A stretch of 64,000 bases of DNA from Fasciolopsis buskii. Lineage: Eukaryota; Platyhelminthes; Trematoda; Plagiorchiida; Fasciolidae. The stretch lies in the NCBI GenBank assembly GCA_008360955.1, contig LUCM01000849.1, positions 109,418-173,417 on the forward strand, written 5' to 3'. Below, in pieces: positions 10,678-21,881 of the stretch. Position 1 is the stretch's first letter, and every line of letters starts with the position of its first letter. A model generated the notes under the pieces. It was not told where the DNA came from and ran no database searches. It saw only the letters and a list, made by a program, of their open reading frames with translations. The position numbers and the translations under genes are program-made.

Positions 10678-13600
10678 CCGAAATAAGATTTTCAGAATAA
10701 AAGCTCTTTGAGGTAGCTGCTTCGAGAACGAGTTTATGCGAAATAGAAGGAAACCATTTGTTTTGTTTGGAAAAAACGCAAAATCCAACACCCCTTCCAG
10801 AGTGAGACATTTTATTGATCGCATTAGTGACAGTATGCATAGAAGCGAAATTGTTTCTATTGACCCCCTACGTGTTGCTCCATTACGTGGCGGTGATTTT
10901 GAAACTTAAATTGCTTAACCAATGGCTCGATTGAAGTTAATTGTCATGAAATCGTAAAGATGAGGGGGACTTGGAAGTCCCAATGTGTGGGCGAGAGTGT
11001 GACTGGAGTACACACAGGCAATGGAGACACTATCCTACCCCCAAATCTTATTTTGTCCGAGATATTGACCTACACTCCGAGGAATGAATAAATTTGAGCA
11101 TAGAATTAATCCATCCGAACTGAAAAAGCACGTACATGGATCCATGAAAAATTTCGTCTCCAGGCGTGTGTTCCGACGTACTTGTTCAGGAAATATCACC
11201 GATACATACAAGATCAGAATGGAAACGGAAATGCGGGTCGATAGATTTCACTGGACGGTAGGGTAAAAGAGCATGCTATCGCACACAGTCATGTTTTGTA
11301 CATGAACGATGTGTATACGTTACCACATCTGATATCATAGGCAGTAGATTTTGGCTTTTACCGGAGGGTAACCAAGCGAGTATATTGGCACAGTTTAGTT
11401 CGTCATAAGTATTTATGATCATTGAGACTTTTTATTGTCAGTATACAAGGCATGAAATCGGATGTAGTATATGATGTGTTCAGGAATGATAGATTCATTG
11501 TTAGGTTTTAGTAGCGTTAGCAGCAACCGGTAAGTGTTCAATAAAGGTAAAACTTTCTGTCCTCTGTGGACGTAGACACTAGACCGATAACAAGGTTGTT
11601 TATTGACAGGTCGACTGCAAAGTCAATTATTTGTGATCTGATCCAAATTTCTGGTGTACTCTGAAGATTGGATTTCCCCCTTTGGTTGTCATTGGGAGGT
11701 AGCCCTGATGGAACTTTTCGGTCCGCAGATCAAGAAAACTTTACGCCCCCTGGTAAATTCAGCAGATTTTTACAACCGCGGGATTAGTAGAGAAAGCAGA
11801 TTAGTAGGACTGGTAGGTGTCATTTAACCTTACTCTTTTCTTGTAGCAAACTGAGAGAGTTATGTATTAGTTGATTATCAGCAGCAGTGGGATGACTGAA
11901 TAAAATCTAACTTTAACGCCCATTCACTGCAACTAATAACCGAGTAGTGGATGGTTCTCAGATTTTTCAACGCGATCGACTGAAAAGAGTAATACGCGTT
12001 ATTAATATCCCTCAATATATTTGTTCTTTAACTACTGTGCATTTAGATAGAGGCGATATGGTGAGGAAGAATAAAACCTGAACAGATTGCTCTTCTTTAT
12101 GATAACTAATTGCCTTCGAGACCCCTAATCCTGATTGTAAAATTTGTAAAATAGATGAAGACTAACCGGAATTCCCTGATTGGATTGTTCGAGTGCGTCG
12201 GAACGAAATAAGTGGATTCGACCGTGTGGATGTAATTACTCGTAAATCGGTTAACGTCGTGACATTCAGTGTAATTTTTTTATGGACCACTTATCGAGGC
12301 ACAGAGTATACCAGATTTGCTAGATGACACGTGGAAAAAGTTAAGTAATCTTTTCGATAGCCTCAAAGATAACAAATGTGCACAACGTAATACGTTTCGA
12401 TCGATCAGAAGTTATTGGATAGTTGGCTCCGAATGCCTAACTGGAATCTTCGAAGTAAACATTGTCTTATAGTTGAATGAAAGTTGCACTTTGAATCATT
12501 CTTGATTCACTGATTGTCGGGGAATGAATGCACTGTTGTATAAAGTCAGCTGGAGTCACGTGATTCAGTATTCAAGTAATTCGGCTTGCACTGGCACTTT
12601 CAATGTTATCAATAAACAAATATGTGTTTTCTGAAAACGGTTGACCTATTTTTTTAAACATCAGGCGCAAGGAAAGTCTGCTCCAGGTCTGCAGCATAAA
12701 TTGCCATCTGATGCTCTGTTGTGAATCACTTCGTCAACAAGTTTACTATTGTCATGGTAACTGGCTTTTTCTAATATGAGTCCAGTAGACATCACTCACA
12801 CATTGTTGCAAATTTGCTTCCAGATTAATCCTAGATTTTCCATCTGTTCCGGTCAAAATATGCTAAGATGACATATAATAGATAAAAAGTCACTGATGTA
12901 TCACCTAAAAGTGTAGTGAACTGACAACGTACGCTAATATTTATTAAATCTATTTCAACATTTACGAACATCAGGTGAGCGGTTCACGCCAGAATCGTGA
13001 CCTACTGCTCAGGCATAACCAGTAAGAGACTCCGAAACCTCTCACTGTCGACTGGCACCTCCGCCCTGCTGGGGGTGGCCTCGTGTTCACAGTTTGTTTC
13101 ACATGCGCTCTGATTTAAATGCAAAATCCGGGGAAGAATGGCTTAAATGGCCTCACTTTGAATGATATTTCTTCAGCAAAACGCTAACAAACTTCAGCTT
13201 AGATGATGTTTCCGGAACCCCACCAAATTAAAAGAAGCGATTACCATGTAACGGACCAACTGCAATATCGGGAGCTTACCTCGTTCAGTGTTCCCTTGAT
13301 TACTGATTTGATGGTCGAAAGTTTCAAACTCCTATTGATTGCTACCTTAAAGCCTCTACTGATTGTACCTCGTTCACTTGAGTTGTTTGGGTTTTTCGTG
13401 AGCGGTTTTCTTTACGGCAACAGCTCAGAATAGCCAGGGGAATAAACCAAACACGATAAATCTTTTGACCTATTACAAAATGACCTGTGTCTGTACAAAT
13501 GATAAGAATTCGTTAATTTGATTTATTGATGACATTTACTGAGACCAGTTCATCACACACAAAATTTCCTCGGTTTTCAATTTTCTCAGTGTACCACGAC

Positions 13601-16600
13601 ATAGGTTCACTTAATCCTGTTCACTTAGCGTGCATTCACTATCTTCAAGGTCATTGTGAGTAAGAATGGTCTGAGTCAACCAAACTGTCAGTGACTGCTG
13701 CATTCTCTGCATTGACTTTTATCAAGTTAAGCGGTTATTGAGTGTGGCAACTAATGCGTACCTGGCTAAATGAATAGCGCCCATAGCGAGAATGGCCCAC
13801 AACAGTGATCTCGTTACGTTAACGACCGGAGAGTATACCGGGATTCTGGGGTGAAACATTTGCGACACACAATTATAAATTGCTCCATTACCAAAGATTA
13901 TAAATATCTGAAACTTGACAAACACCGAACTGCGCACAAACTATTTCATACCCTTGGGCTCAAAATACAGGAAAATGACAAATCTTGATGAATTATGTGA
14001 TCGTGCGTTTGTGGGCTACTCATGAACAGGACATTGCTATTCATCTAGCACTCATGCAAGAACAATAGTGTTCTATCTAAAAAATGCTGACTATTTGGCC
14101 CTAACGAAATTGGGATTCTTCCAACCAACCATTATCTCCACGGTTTTCAGTGAACGTTTTTGATGACATGCAAGCATGTTGCGTAGCGAACATAAAGTGA
14201 ACCACAAGGACGTGCGTGGACCTCTTGTTCATTTTGATACCAAAAGAATCATCCGGGTCAAATTTATCCAATTACGGTTCAATTACGTGGCAGCTTGACT
14301 GACTGAATAAGTGCTTATAGTCCAGAAGTCGAACGCTAAAACCAACTACAGGCTGGAGTTGAAACAGTATATACTGTGCTTATCAGTCCGTCGGCAGTAA
14401 TTTCGCCCGCGTCTTCTTGGCTTGAGGTCAACCTGAACCAATACCCCAAGGATATTGGTTTCCCAGCTTTCACCAAAGAATTTGCCGCTGATATTGAACA
14501 CCTACGCATAAAAACCAACAACGTGAGCGAGATCCCTTCCTACTGCATCGGAATGCTCATAGGTCCAGCTACAACGGTAATGTCTGCCGCCTCAAGTTAT
14601 GACTCAGATCAGTCATGTGTCGCAATGAAACTCTTTACCGTCTACCTAATTTAATTAAATTTCTTTCAATTCATTGTATTTCATCACTTTTAGTTTTTTA
14701 TTGTATATAGATACGTAAAAATCTGAGTAAAACATGTATATACCTGGACTCATTGTTACCCCAAAAACATCCAAGGATATTTTTCCAGTATTCTGAATAA
14801 CCATTAACAAATAGATTACAGAGATCGTGATGTAATCTCTAAGCATTCAGTTCTTCGTAGGGTAATGATATATGTGGGTCAGTATATAAAGTTTTAAACT
14901 TTCTCACCTATACGATAAAAGAGGAATTAATAAACAAGTTTACTGTCAAGGGTCCAAAACATTTGCTCTCCGTAGCTGCTTCGAGATTAACTGAAGTTCA
15001 TCAGGCATTTAGTCCTAATCAACCTGGGTCAACTTAGCTTCTTCAGAGAAACAGTGTAACAAGATCAACGAACGAAAGTACTCAGCCAAAAACAGAGGTT
15101 CATTCGTCAGTCGACTGATCAAGGATGAGACCAGTAAATCCGGAGGGTAAAGCAGCATTTGACGTGTCTCAGCTTACGTTCACTTCCGCTAACAAGTCGG
15201 TTTTCTCCAGTACTTGTAACTATCTCATAATTACTTGCGAGTGATGTGTGGGGTTGAGGATAATTTTGTTTAATTAACTGGCCTTCAGAATTCACTCTCA
15301 GAGCACAAACTCCGTAAGCAGGACATTGGCTGTGTTTGCATTCGAGGCCGTCAGTCAATGCTTGATATCACTAAAGGTGACGCCCAAACAAACTTGAACC
15401 AATAATTCGACTCAACCTAAAGGAATGAGCAAAGCCTTAATCCTAGTCATTTGTTTAGGATAGTACCTTTGTGCACACCGAAAAATGACCAGCATCTTCT
15501 CCTTAGTGCATGCTTTAAAGAATCGTTTTTATCTTAAACACTTGATTCTAGGCAGATCCCCCTGGAACTTAAATGTCATCAAGCAGTTTGCTTAAATCCT
15601 GCCAATTGTTGAGGAAGTGGCTGAAATCGGAAGCCCAGCCAGTTTTGCTCCGTATAATATATCTCTCTGTTTGTGAACTCGGTTGCTGGGTTGGACAATG
15701 AGGGGTAGCTCTCCCTCCCAGGCCGCAAGTTTTTTCTCTTGGTAACTACCCCGATTTTGGGAAAACTTATTTTTCAAGAGTTTGCTTCCGGATACGTTTG
15801 CCAACATCTAAATATCTCTGTAGATAATCGGTTTCGGGAACACTCAGGGCCTCCAGTTGTCTCTTTTCTCTCTGTCATCGTGCTAAATCTTACCGTATCA
15901 ACAGCGGGCGTCAGCGCATTTTCGCAAAACTTTTTCATTTTCTGATCTCATTCGATTTACGCACAAACCTCTAATGTCCGCATATGGTGCGCGGAGCTTC
16001 GCTGATTATTCAATTTATTCTTTCCTTGCATCCTAAGGCCTGAGTTTTCAAATCAATCCAACGCCCTTAACTTTATCTATCAGTGTAAACTTCTTCAGAA
16101 AACAGCACTGATCCTACTGCTTTAAATGTGTCATTCAGTTTACGCAGTTTGTTCACTAGGTAGCAAAAAATCCTTGTCCCTCCCAGGTTCCCCTGTAATT
16201 TGCTAATGATACGTTCTAACCCTCAACACCCAATGCAGTGAGTCGATTCCTGTTTCCCCAACTTCATTGGATCCAAATCCGGTGGTGAATTTGTTTTGGT
16301 TGTTTCTATAATACCGACGGAAGTCTTAGAGTTAGATAATATGAACGGAATTAACAGCTGATCTTTTTCCCATTCTCCGTTGTCGAACGGCCTTAAGAAT
16401 GTTAGTATCCGTTGTAATATTGACGGGATTCCCGGCACGCAGAGACGTTCTAAATGTGTCAATTAGTACTAAATATATTCTAATTTATCCTTCTGTTGAT
16501 TATTTCCAATCATTATAAGCCTAAGTCACTTCTTAGATCAGTAAACTTTGAATGTGCTCCGTACGGTAAGCAAACCATTTTATGCTAAAAGCTCAGATAA

Positions 16601-17370
16601 TTAAGTACTTAGATGAATTGTCCTCCGCCGTGCCAATTTACGTCTCTTGGTACATGAGTTCACCATTTGTCATTGTTCTTTTCCGGTTAGTAAGAAATAG
16701 ATGCAGAGCATTTTGTTCAAAATATGACCGTCAGTCCATAGTGGGGTGTAATTAGCGGAAACATACTTGGACGTTTTACTGATCAAAAGCCCTTTGGTTG
16801 TTTAACCAGATAACAAGCCTGCTACCCAAAACTAGCCATTTTCTTCAGTCAGAATTCTCCAACACCTTTTCCCGTTCTTTAACTCCTTTAACATTTAAGG
16901 TTTGTTCTGTCGCACTTCCAAGAACGGAAACAGCCATACCCCTTTTTTGTTCGTTTTGCGCGTACATCGCGAATTAGTAAGGAATGACTTCAGAGCTTTC
17001 CACTGATGGTCTGCTCAAATGGTATTCATGGGCGTTCATTCGCTTTTTGCTATTATCTTTTCATACCTGTCGTCTAATTCCAGCGTGCATCATTTTTTCT
17101 TTATGCACTACTAAGAAGTTTAGTGGGCTTAAGCTGGCAAATTCTCTCTCACTGCGTTGCATAACGAAGACATTTGATTGCGCTTGGTTTCGTTGTATGT
17201 ATTTAGATGCAAGATTTTGTCGAATGTATCACTGTATTTACTGTCCAGCTTATGCAGCGTTCCTTGGTGTGAGAAAACAGCGTCAAAGTTTGTCCTGTTT
17301 TCTTCCATTTTTCCTGAGCACTAATTTGCATGCATCTGTCAGCTCATCTCTTGAGGAGTCAAAAACGCCA
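10678..17370. other. Intergenic, no gene recognised
   Basis: About 6.7 kb of AT-rich sequence with only short open frames. A more GC-rich island at about 12970-13100 looks like an old repeat but has no clear Pol III boxes. An exon-like open stretch on minus (about 13414-13277, ending at a GTAAGC donor) is not longer than chance and has no recognisable homology, so it is not called. The VAL promoter presumably lies just right of 10677; no clear TATA box or initiator was identified. Confidence 0.4.
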
Positions 17371-17520
17371 GGCCTAATAGGACTGTCTGACCAGCGGTGG
17401 TTCGGTAGATTATACTTCCCTCCCTCGAAGGCGATCGGAGATTCGAATCCCAGTTTTGCTGGACACTTTAATGGTAGATGGCAGCCCGCTAGTATCCCGC
17501 GGGAAACTCATTTGATCTGA
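17371..17520 (+). repeat. tRNA-derived SINE-like repeat
   Basis: A B box (GATTCGAATCCC) lies at about 17440-17452, with an A-box-like GGTTCGGTAGATTA stretch about 40 bases upstream. The 3' part is GC-richer than its surroundings. It makes up the end of a long chance open frame (16984-17520) that is not considered a gene. Confidence 0.4.
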
Positions 17521-20407
17521 CGATAACTTATGTGGTTCTTTGCCCCTCCAGGTTTGAGAGTCAAGGTCACTATCCACCTACCCTTTGAAGTGGGTCCTAG
17601 CAGTTATGAAATATGGCCCTTACACTGTTTCAAGAATTCAATGAAAAAACCGAGGCTGATCGTCCGTGAGCCCGGGAAAATTTGAACCGTTTGATAATTG
17701 TCACGGAGAGAAATATAATTCGTCACAAATTCAGACTTCGTACTATCTGCAACTCTGAGGCTTTAGACATAAAGTTTAGCTTACAATGCATGCTCTTTGC
17801 CTTCACTATTTGGAGTGATAAATTCGAGTGCTTCTTTTTCTTCCTAAACACAGAACCTTTGGAAGATGAATATAAAGTTGCTTCACCTGACGTGATACAT
17901 TAGTTGCATTGTGGTGGCTAGAAATTGTGATGTTATGTATAATTCGATGAAAGTGAAACAGATTGGATTGCTGTTCATACGATTCTCCTCAAAAGGACTA
18001 GCTTTAGCAACACTCGTAGAATATCCTCAATGAGTTAGAAGAGGCTGTCTTAAATGGACAATTCTGAAACGGTTGCAAGTAATCTCGGCTGTACAACTGT
18101 ACCACTAATAAGAACATTCTCGGCCACGGTGATCCCAACTTTTACAGAACGTAAATTTCTATTGAACTCAGGTGAACAGACGACGTCAACACAAAGCATG
18201 TTAGATATCATCTGCTGTTAATACAATCCCGAACACGTCAAACTTTCATTACAATGGGTTGCAAAATATCGTGCAAGAAATTAGGGACAATTGCTCCAGC
18301 ACTGCTGTCAGTCAATCTGTACGTCAGTAGCCTCTTCACATAAGAAAGTCAAACAACTCTCTGAATGCAGGTACCCACTGGGCTGAACCACACCATCTGC
18401 GAATGATGGAATCACTTCCAAACATCTAACCATAGGAAAAGAAGAGGAATTCGTGGGCGAATACCGTTTTTCAATAAAGGATAGGTGGGGGCACCTGAGA
18501 ATAATAAAATGCCACACACAATAATACTAAGCAACATACAACTGTTTGCGTTTCCTCTCTTACAGATGACCTAAAAACCGATGATAACAATGCAGAGAAC
18601 ATCAGGAACAGCGCCGAGGATTTGATCTCAAAATGGCCCAAAATATGTCCGTTTTTGTTGGTGCTTTTTAGTACTTTTATCAATGTACTGGGCCTTAAGT
18701 TTGCTTTCATGTACTTAATAAGGATTTTGTCTGCATACTGTAGGCAGCAACTGGGATTTGAACAATACACGCCGAAATCGAGGTATGAGGCAAACATTTT
18801 GAAATGAAACTGAAAGTAATGCTTTAACTAGAAGTAATTAACTTGGGTTTTCCAAACAGGAAACCGAGGATGGTCATCACTTCTAGTGGAGAGGCTTGCC
18901 CACTTTCGAGTTTGTAAAATGAAGGTTTCCAAGGCGATCTTTATACAGCGAAATAATTCGTTTATTAAAGCTACTGCAATCAACCTCGTGAATCTATGAG
19001 ATCCTGGTATGCTCTCCAAAGGTCGGCCGTAGGCTTCATCTATTAACGGCAAGTTGGTATGCCCAACTCTGTTTTCAAAAAAGCCTCTTTAACCCATCCC
19101 TGCTTTCTTCACTGTACTGTAAAAACGACAGCCAGCCACGACGTAGACCCCACCACGAAGTCTTGTTTAGCTGGAAGTAAGTAATCCATCCCATGTGAAC
19201 TACATTTAACGGAACTTTCTCAATCGTAAACAATGAGCTTTCGATATCGCTTTTCCACGACACCGCACAGACGCACACACGTTACTTCAAATAACCCAAC
19301 CAACTCTATGTATCCAGTGTTTATACATTAGACATCCAACCCGAGAATAAATAACTGCCTTCGTCACCCACAATGTGAGCTAGTTGTCCTTTATCTTTTC
19401 AGTACATTATCAATACTCAATGAGTGAATACCAATAGCAGTAGATCTTTCGAGAACTTATTATTGTCCAGACAGAATATCCGTTTCGCTCATCCATGATT
19501 CGTATTGTTCACTTAATTTTACACATTTCCTGACGGCCTTCAAAGTCCTTCGACCCATGCTTATTCCAGCGGAACCAATAAGAACACCACGGCTTCAAAA
19601 TCACACACCAAGAATAAAGTAAATGAAGAGAATAACGTCATATTATTTGGATATGACCCAGAATAATTAGGCAACATAGAATTTACTGGCGTGCAATTAT
19701 AACGTATTTTCGATTGGTGTTTGCGTTCCCTGGTTAACAAATGTTTTACCTGAAGCCAATAAAGATTGAATACTTACAAATATCGACGTCTACGGAAATT
19801 TAGCCGTTTGAGTAAAACAAAATATTCGCGGTTCAGATGAGCTCAGACAATTCAATTTAAGTTCTTGACATCTTCGAAATATCACTAAATTTTCTAGCCC
19901 TGTTGAACAGCCTAGAAAATTTTGCCGCACTTGTTTGCTGATTCTCATTTTTATATAATTGAACCTGTGTCGCGATCTAGCGATGTGACGAAGATCTAGG
20001 ATACAGTCACTCTAGAAGTACTCGTCAAACCATTCTAAATCGAATCGTGATTTTTGTGATTTACTGTTGTTTTTTATCCCATTGTCATGGTTAGAATAAA
20101 ATTTTTCATGGGAAAATTCATCAAATGATATGATCGCTCAGCTCATCATTAAGAAACCATGGAAGCAATGTACATCTGTTTCATCCTTGTTAGGAATCAT
20201 CAGTACTGCATAGCTACTTGTTTACCGTAATTGCTGCGTTGAAAACATTTTGTTTCCATAAGCTGAACGATGGAATAAAATTCGCCTAATAACAGATAAT
20301 CGATTAAAATGCTTCACAATATCCGATGAGATTTAACTTTACTGCTAACCATCCTTGAGCAATGCAAAATTCTCTCCCCAGTGCGGCTGATTTTCTGTTT
20401 TAATAAA
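17521..20407. other. Intergenic stretch
   Basis: Apart from the two open frames at 18.8-19.3 kb, nothing was recognised. The 19.3-20.4 kb part is especially AT-rich with no open frame of note. Confidence 0.4.
18828..19278 (-). other. Two adjacent open frames, possible old repeat
   Basis: Frames 19278-19075 and 19052-18828 on minus follow each other with only a short gap and have protein-like composition (for example the stretch LIAVALINELFRCIKIALET). No known motif was recognised. The plus strand here is also open up to a GTAAGT site near 19174. This could be a transposon relic or a decayed gene; neither is established. Confidence 0.2.
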
Positions 20408-20500
20408 ATGGTTGCAGATCGACAATCGCTGAAAGGAGCCGTTATCAAGCGGATGAAAGCACAAATAGCAAATGGATTGCGCATCTATCTAACGTCTGAG
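20408..20500 (+). CDS. Possible first coding exon, unassigned
   Basis: ATG at 20408 opens 31 codons (MVADRQSLKGAVIKRMKAQI and on to LTSE) ending exactly at GAG before GTAAAC, a fair donor, in phase 0. The pattern L-K-x-A-V...M-K-A-Q-I...L-x-x-Y-L loosely recalls the N-terminal LisH/TOF helix pair of centrosomal proteins such as the FOPNL/OFD1 group. That is only an impression from a short stretch. No second exon was found downstream, where the hammerhead repeat block begins about 190 bp later. This may be chance. Confidence 0.2.
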
Positions 20501-20691
20501 GTAAACATTATTTTCGAGTAGCCTCATTTATGTACAACGAATCGCTACATTGAAATTATTCTTGCAGAGTTGAAACCGTCTACCCAGACCAACTGACTTG
20601 TGGTGCCGAGGGAGACACACATGCTTCTGTTAATAACAGTCTATGCATTAACTGTGTGACAAATTTCCTGATCACATTGGCCTGTAGAACA

Positions 20692-20716
20692 ATATATATA
20701 TATATATATATATATA
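20692..20716. repeat. (TA)n microsatellite, left edge of hammerhead block
   Basis: About 12 uninterrupted TA units. It separates ordinary flanking sequence from the inverted arm of the ribozyme-bearing repeat. Confidence 0.95.
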
Positions 20717-21105
20717 CAAATATTTCTCACCAGAATCGAATCTGCAGCAACAGGAGTGTGCATGGAAGCTGTTCGTCGAAGAGTCCACGAAAGAATGACA
20801 ACTGTGATTCGTTGATAATTCTTTGTCAGTTCGGCTGACCCAACCTTAGGAACGAGGGCAGAATGCCCGAGAATATACGTATGTATATATAGAAGCAGGA
20901 AGTAGTATCTGGATGCGCAAACAAAATTTGCCCGGGAACACACGACCGGTTTCGCGGTTATTGTCGCTCGTCAGGTATGCGTACCCGATGCTCTCTTGTC
21001 CAAACATCCACATACTTGTACACTCCGAATTGATTGATATTTCTCACCAGAATCGAATTTGTAGCATGAGGAGTGTGCACGGAAGCTCATCGTCGAAGAG
21101 TCCAC
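20717..21105 (-). repeat. Inverted arm of the 317-bp hammerhead repeat (about 1.2 units)
   Basis: Read on minus, this is the same sequence as the plus-strand tandem unit at 21106-21861. It runs from a GTGGACT start through one complete hammerhead and on to a second GGTGAGAAATAT, where it meets (TA)n. By eye there are about a dozen mismatches over roughly 360 bp against the right arm. Open frames of about 100 codons in this arm are translations of repeat DNA and are not genes. The organisation of tandem units with an inverted partial copy is like the pseudo-LTRs of Penelope-like elements (family knowledge). No reverse transcriptase or GIY-YIG frame is present, so the element is non-autonomous or a solo remnant. 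Confidence 0.85.
20934..20986 (-). ncRNA. Hammerhead ribozyme (type I, minimal stem III), minus-strand copy
   Basis: On minus: stem I 5' strand GCATAC, core CTGACGA, stem II GCG / CGC closing loop ACAATAAC, core GAA, then ACCGGT, cleavage triplet GTC, and stem I 3' strand GTGTGT. All conserved core positions (C3 U4 G5 A6 N7 G8 A9, G12 A13 A14, and U16.1 with H17 = C) are present. Predicted cleavage follows base 20944. It differs from the plus copies by one base in the outer stem I pair (a G-U wobble), with GGG/CCC pairing beyond. Stem III is only two pairs in cis, but ACCGGU is self-complementary, so a dimer could form it. Confidence 0.88.
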
Positions 21106-21199
21106 ATGCACACTGCTGATGCTACAGATTCGATTCTGGTGAGAAATATCAATCAATTCGGAGTGTACAAGTATGTGGATGTTTGGACAAGAGAGCATC

Positions 21200-21252
21200 G
21201 GGTACGCATACCTGACGAGCGACAATAACCGCGAAACCGGTCGTGTGCTCCC
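21200..21252 (+). ncRNA. Hammerhead ribozyme (type I, minimal stem III), plus copy 1
   Basis: Outer stem I GGG (21200-21202) pairs with CCC (21250-21252). An internal loop TAC / T follows, then inner stem I GCATAC (21206-21211) pairs with GTGTGC (21243-21248). Core CTGACGA is at 21212-21218. Stem II GCG (21219-21221) pairs with CGC (21230-21232) around loop ACAATAAC. GAA is at 21233-21235, the ACCGGT stem III segment at 21236-21241, and C17 at 21242. Predicted cleavage lies between 21242 and 21243. Every invariant core base of the hammerhead motif is present. The internal loop of stem I and loop II are placed to make the usual tertiary contact. The fold was done by hand. Confidence 0.93.
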
Positions 21253-21516
21253 GGGCAAATTTTGTTTACGCATCCAGATACTACTTCCTGCTTCTATATA
21301 TACATACGTATATTCTGGGGCATTCTGCCCTCGTTCCTAAGGTTGGGTCAGCCGAACTGACAAAGAATTATCAACGAATCACAGTTGTGATTGTTCTGTG
21401 GACTGTTGGACGAACAGCTTCCATGCACACTCCTGTTGCTACAGATTCGATTCTGGTGAGAAATATCAATCAATTCGGAGTGTACAAGTATGTGGATGTT
21501 TGGACAAGAGAGCATC

Positions 21517-21569
21517 GGGTACGCATACCTGACGAGCGACAATAACCGCGAAACCGGTCGTGTGCTCCC
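21517..21569 (+). ncRNA. Hammerhead ribozyme (type I, minimal stem III), plus copy 2
   Basis: Exact repeat of plus copy 1, offset by 317 bases: core CTGACGA at 21529-21535, loop II at 21539-21546, predicted cleavage between 21559 and 21560. With copy 1 it would excise one full 317-nt monomer. A transcript carrying both copies could also pair two ACCGGU segments to form the dimeric stem III needed for stability. Confidence 0.93.
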
Positions 21570-21833
21570 GGGCAAATTTTGTTTACGCATCCAGATACTA
21601 CTTCCTGCTTCTATATATACATACGTATATTCTGGGGCATTCTGCCCTCGTTCCTAAGGTTGGGTCAGCCGAACTGACAAAGAATTATCAACGAATCACA
21701 GTTGTGATTGTTCTGTGGACTGTTGGACGAACAGCTTCCATGCACACTCCTGTTGCTACAGATTCGATTCTGGTGAGAAATATCAATCAATTCGGAGTGT
21801 ACAAGTATGTGGATGTTTGGACAAGAGAGCATC

Positions 21834-21860
21834 GGGTACGCATACCTGACGAGCGACAAT
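21834..21860 (+). ncRNA. Truncated hammerhead ribozyme, plus copy 3
   Basis: Stem I 5' strand, core CTGACGA (21846-21852) and stem II 5' strand GCG are intact. The sequence then stops inside loop II (ACAAT) and becomes (AT)n. It lacks GAA, stem III and the cleavage triplet, so it cannot cleave in cis. Confidence 0.85.
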
Positions 21861-21881
21861 ATATATACATATATATATATT
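21859..21881. repeat. (TA)n microsatellite, right edge of hammerhead block
   Basis: ATATATATACATATATATATAT-type stretch with one C interruption. It begins inside loop II of the truncated third ribozyme. Confidence 0.95.

Larger units (their letters stand above)
21106..21861 (+). repeat. Tandem array of the 317-bp hammerhead-bearing unit (about 2.4 units)
   Basis: A partial unit (21106-21242) is followed by a full unit (21243-21559) and a nearly full third unit (21560-21861) that ends in (TA)n. The second and third units look identical base for base over their shared length, suggesting recent duplication or gene conversion. The unit boundary used here is the predicted ribozyme cleavage site, so each full unit would be released as a 317-nt RNA. 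Each unit also carries an internal TATATATACATACGTATA stretch. Long open frames (100-154 codons starting at GTG, 21243 and 21560) are an effect of repetition. Similar architectures are known from the schistosome Sm-alpha satellite, plant retrozymes and Penelope-like pLTRs. Confidence 0.9.

Noticed and set aside
13277..13430. Exon-like open stretch on minus ending at GAG before GTAAGC, with a pyrimidine-rich acceptor
   Set aside because: Both strands are open at this spot, the length is within chance, and there is no recognisable homology or matching next exon.
16984..17520. 178-codon open frame on plus
   Set aside because: Cys/Phe/Leu-rich with no motif. Its last third is a SINE-like B-box repeat. 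No splice or start context supports it, and a frame of this length is only mildly unexpected in 64 kb of six-frame sequence.
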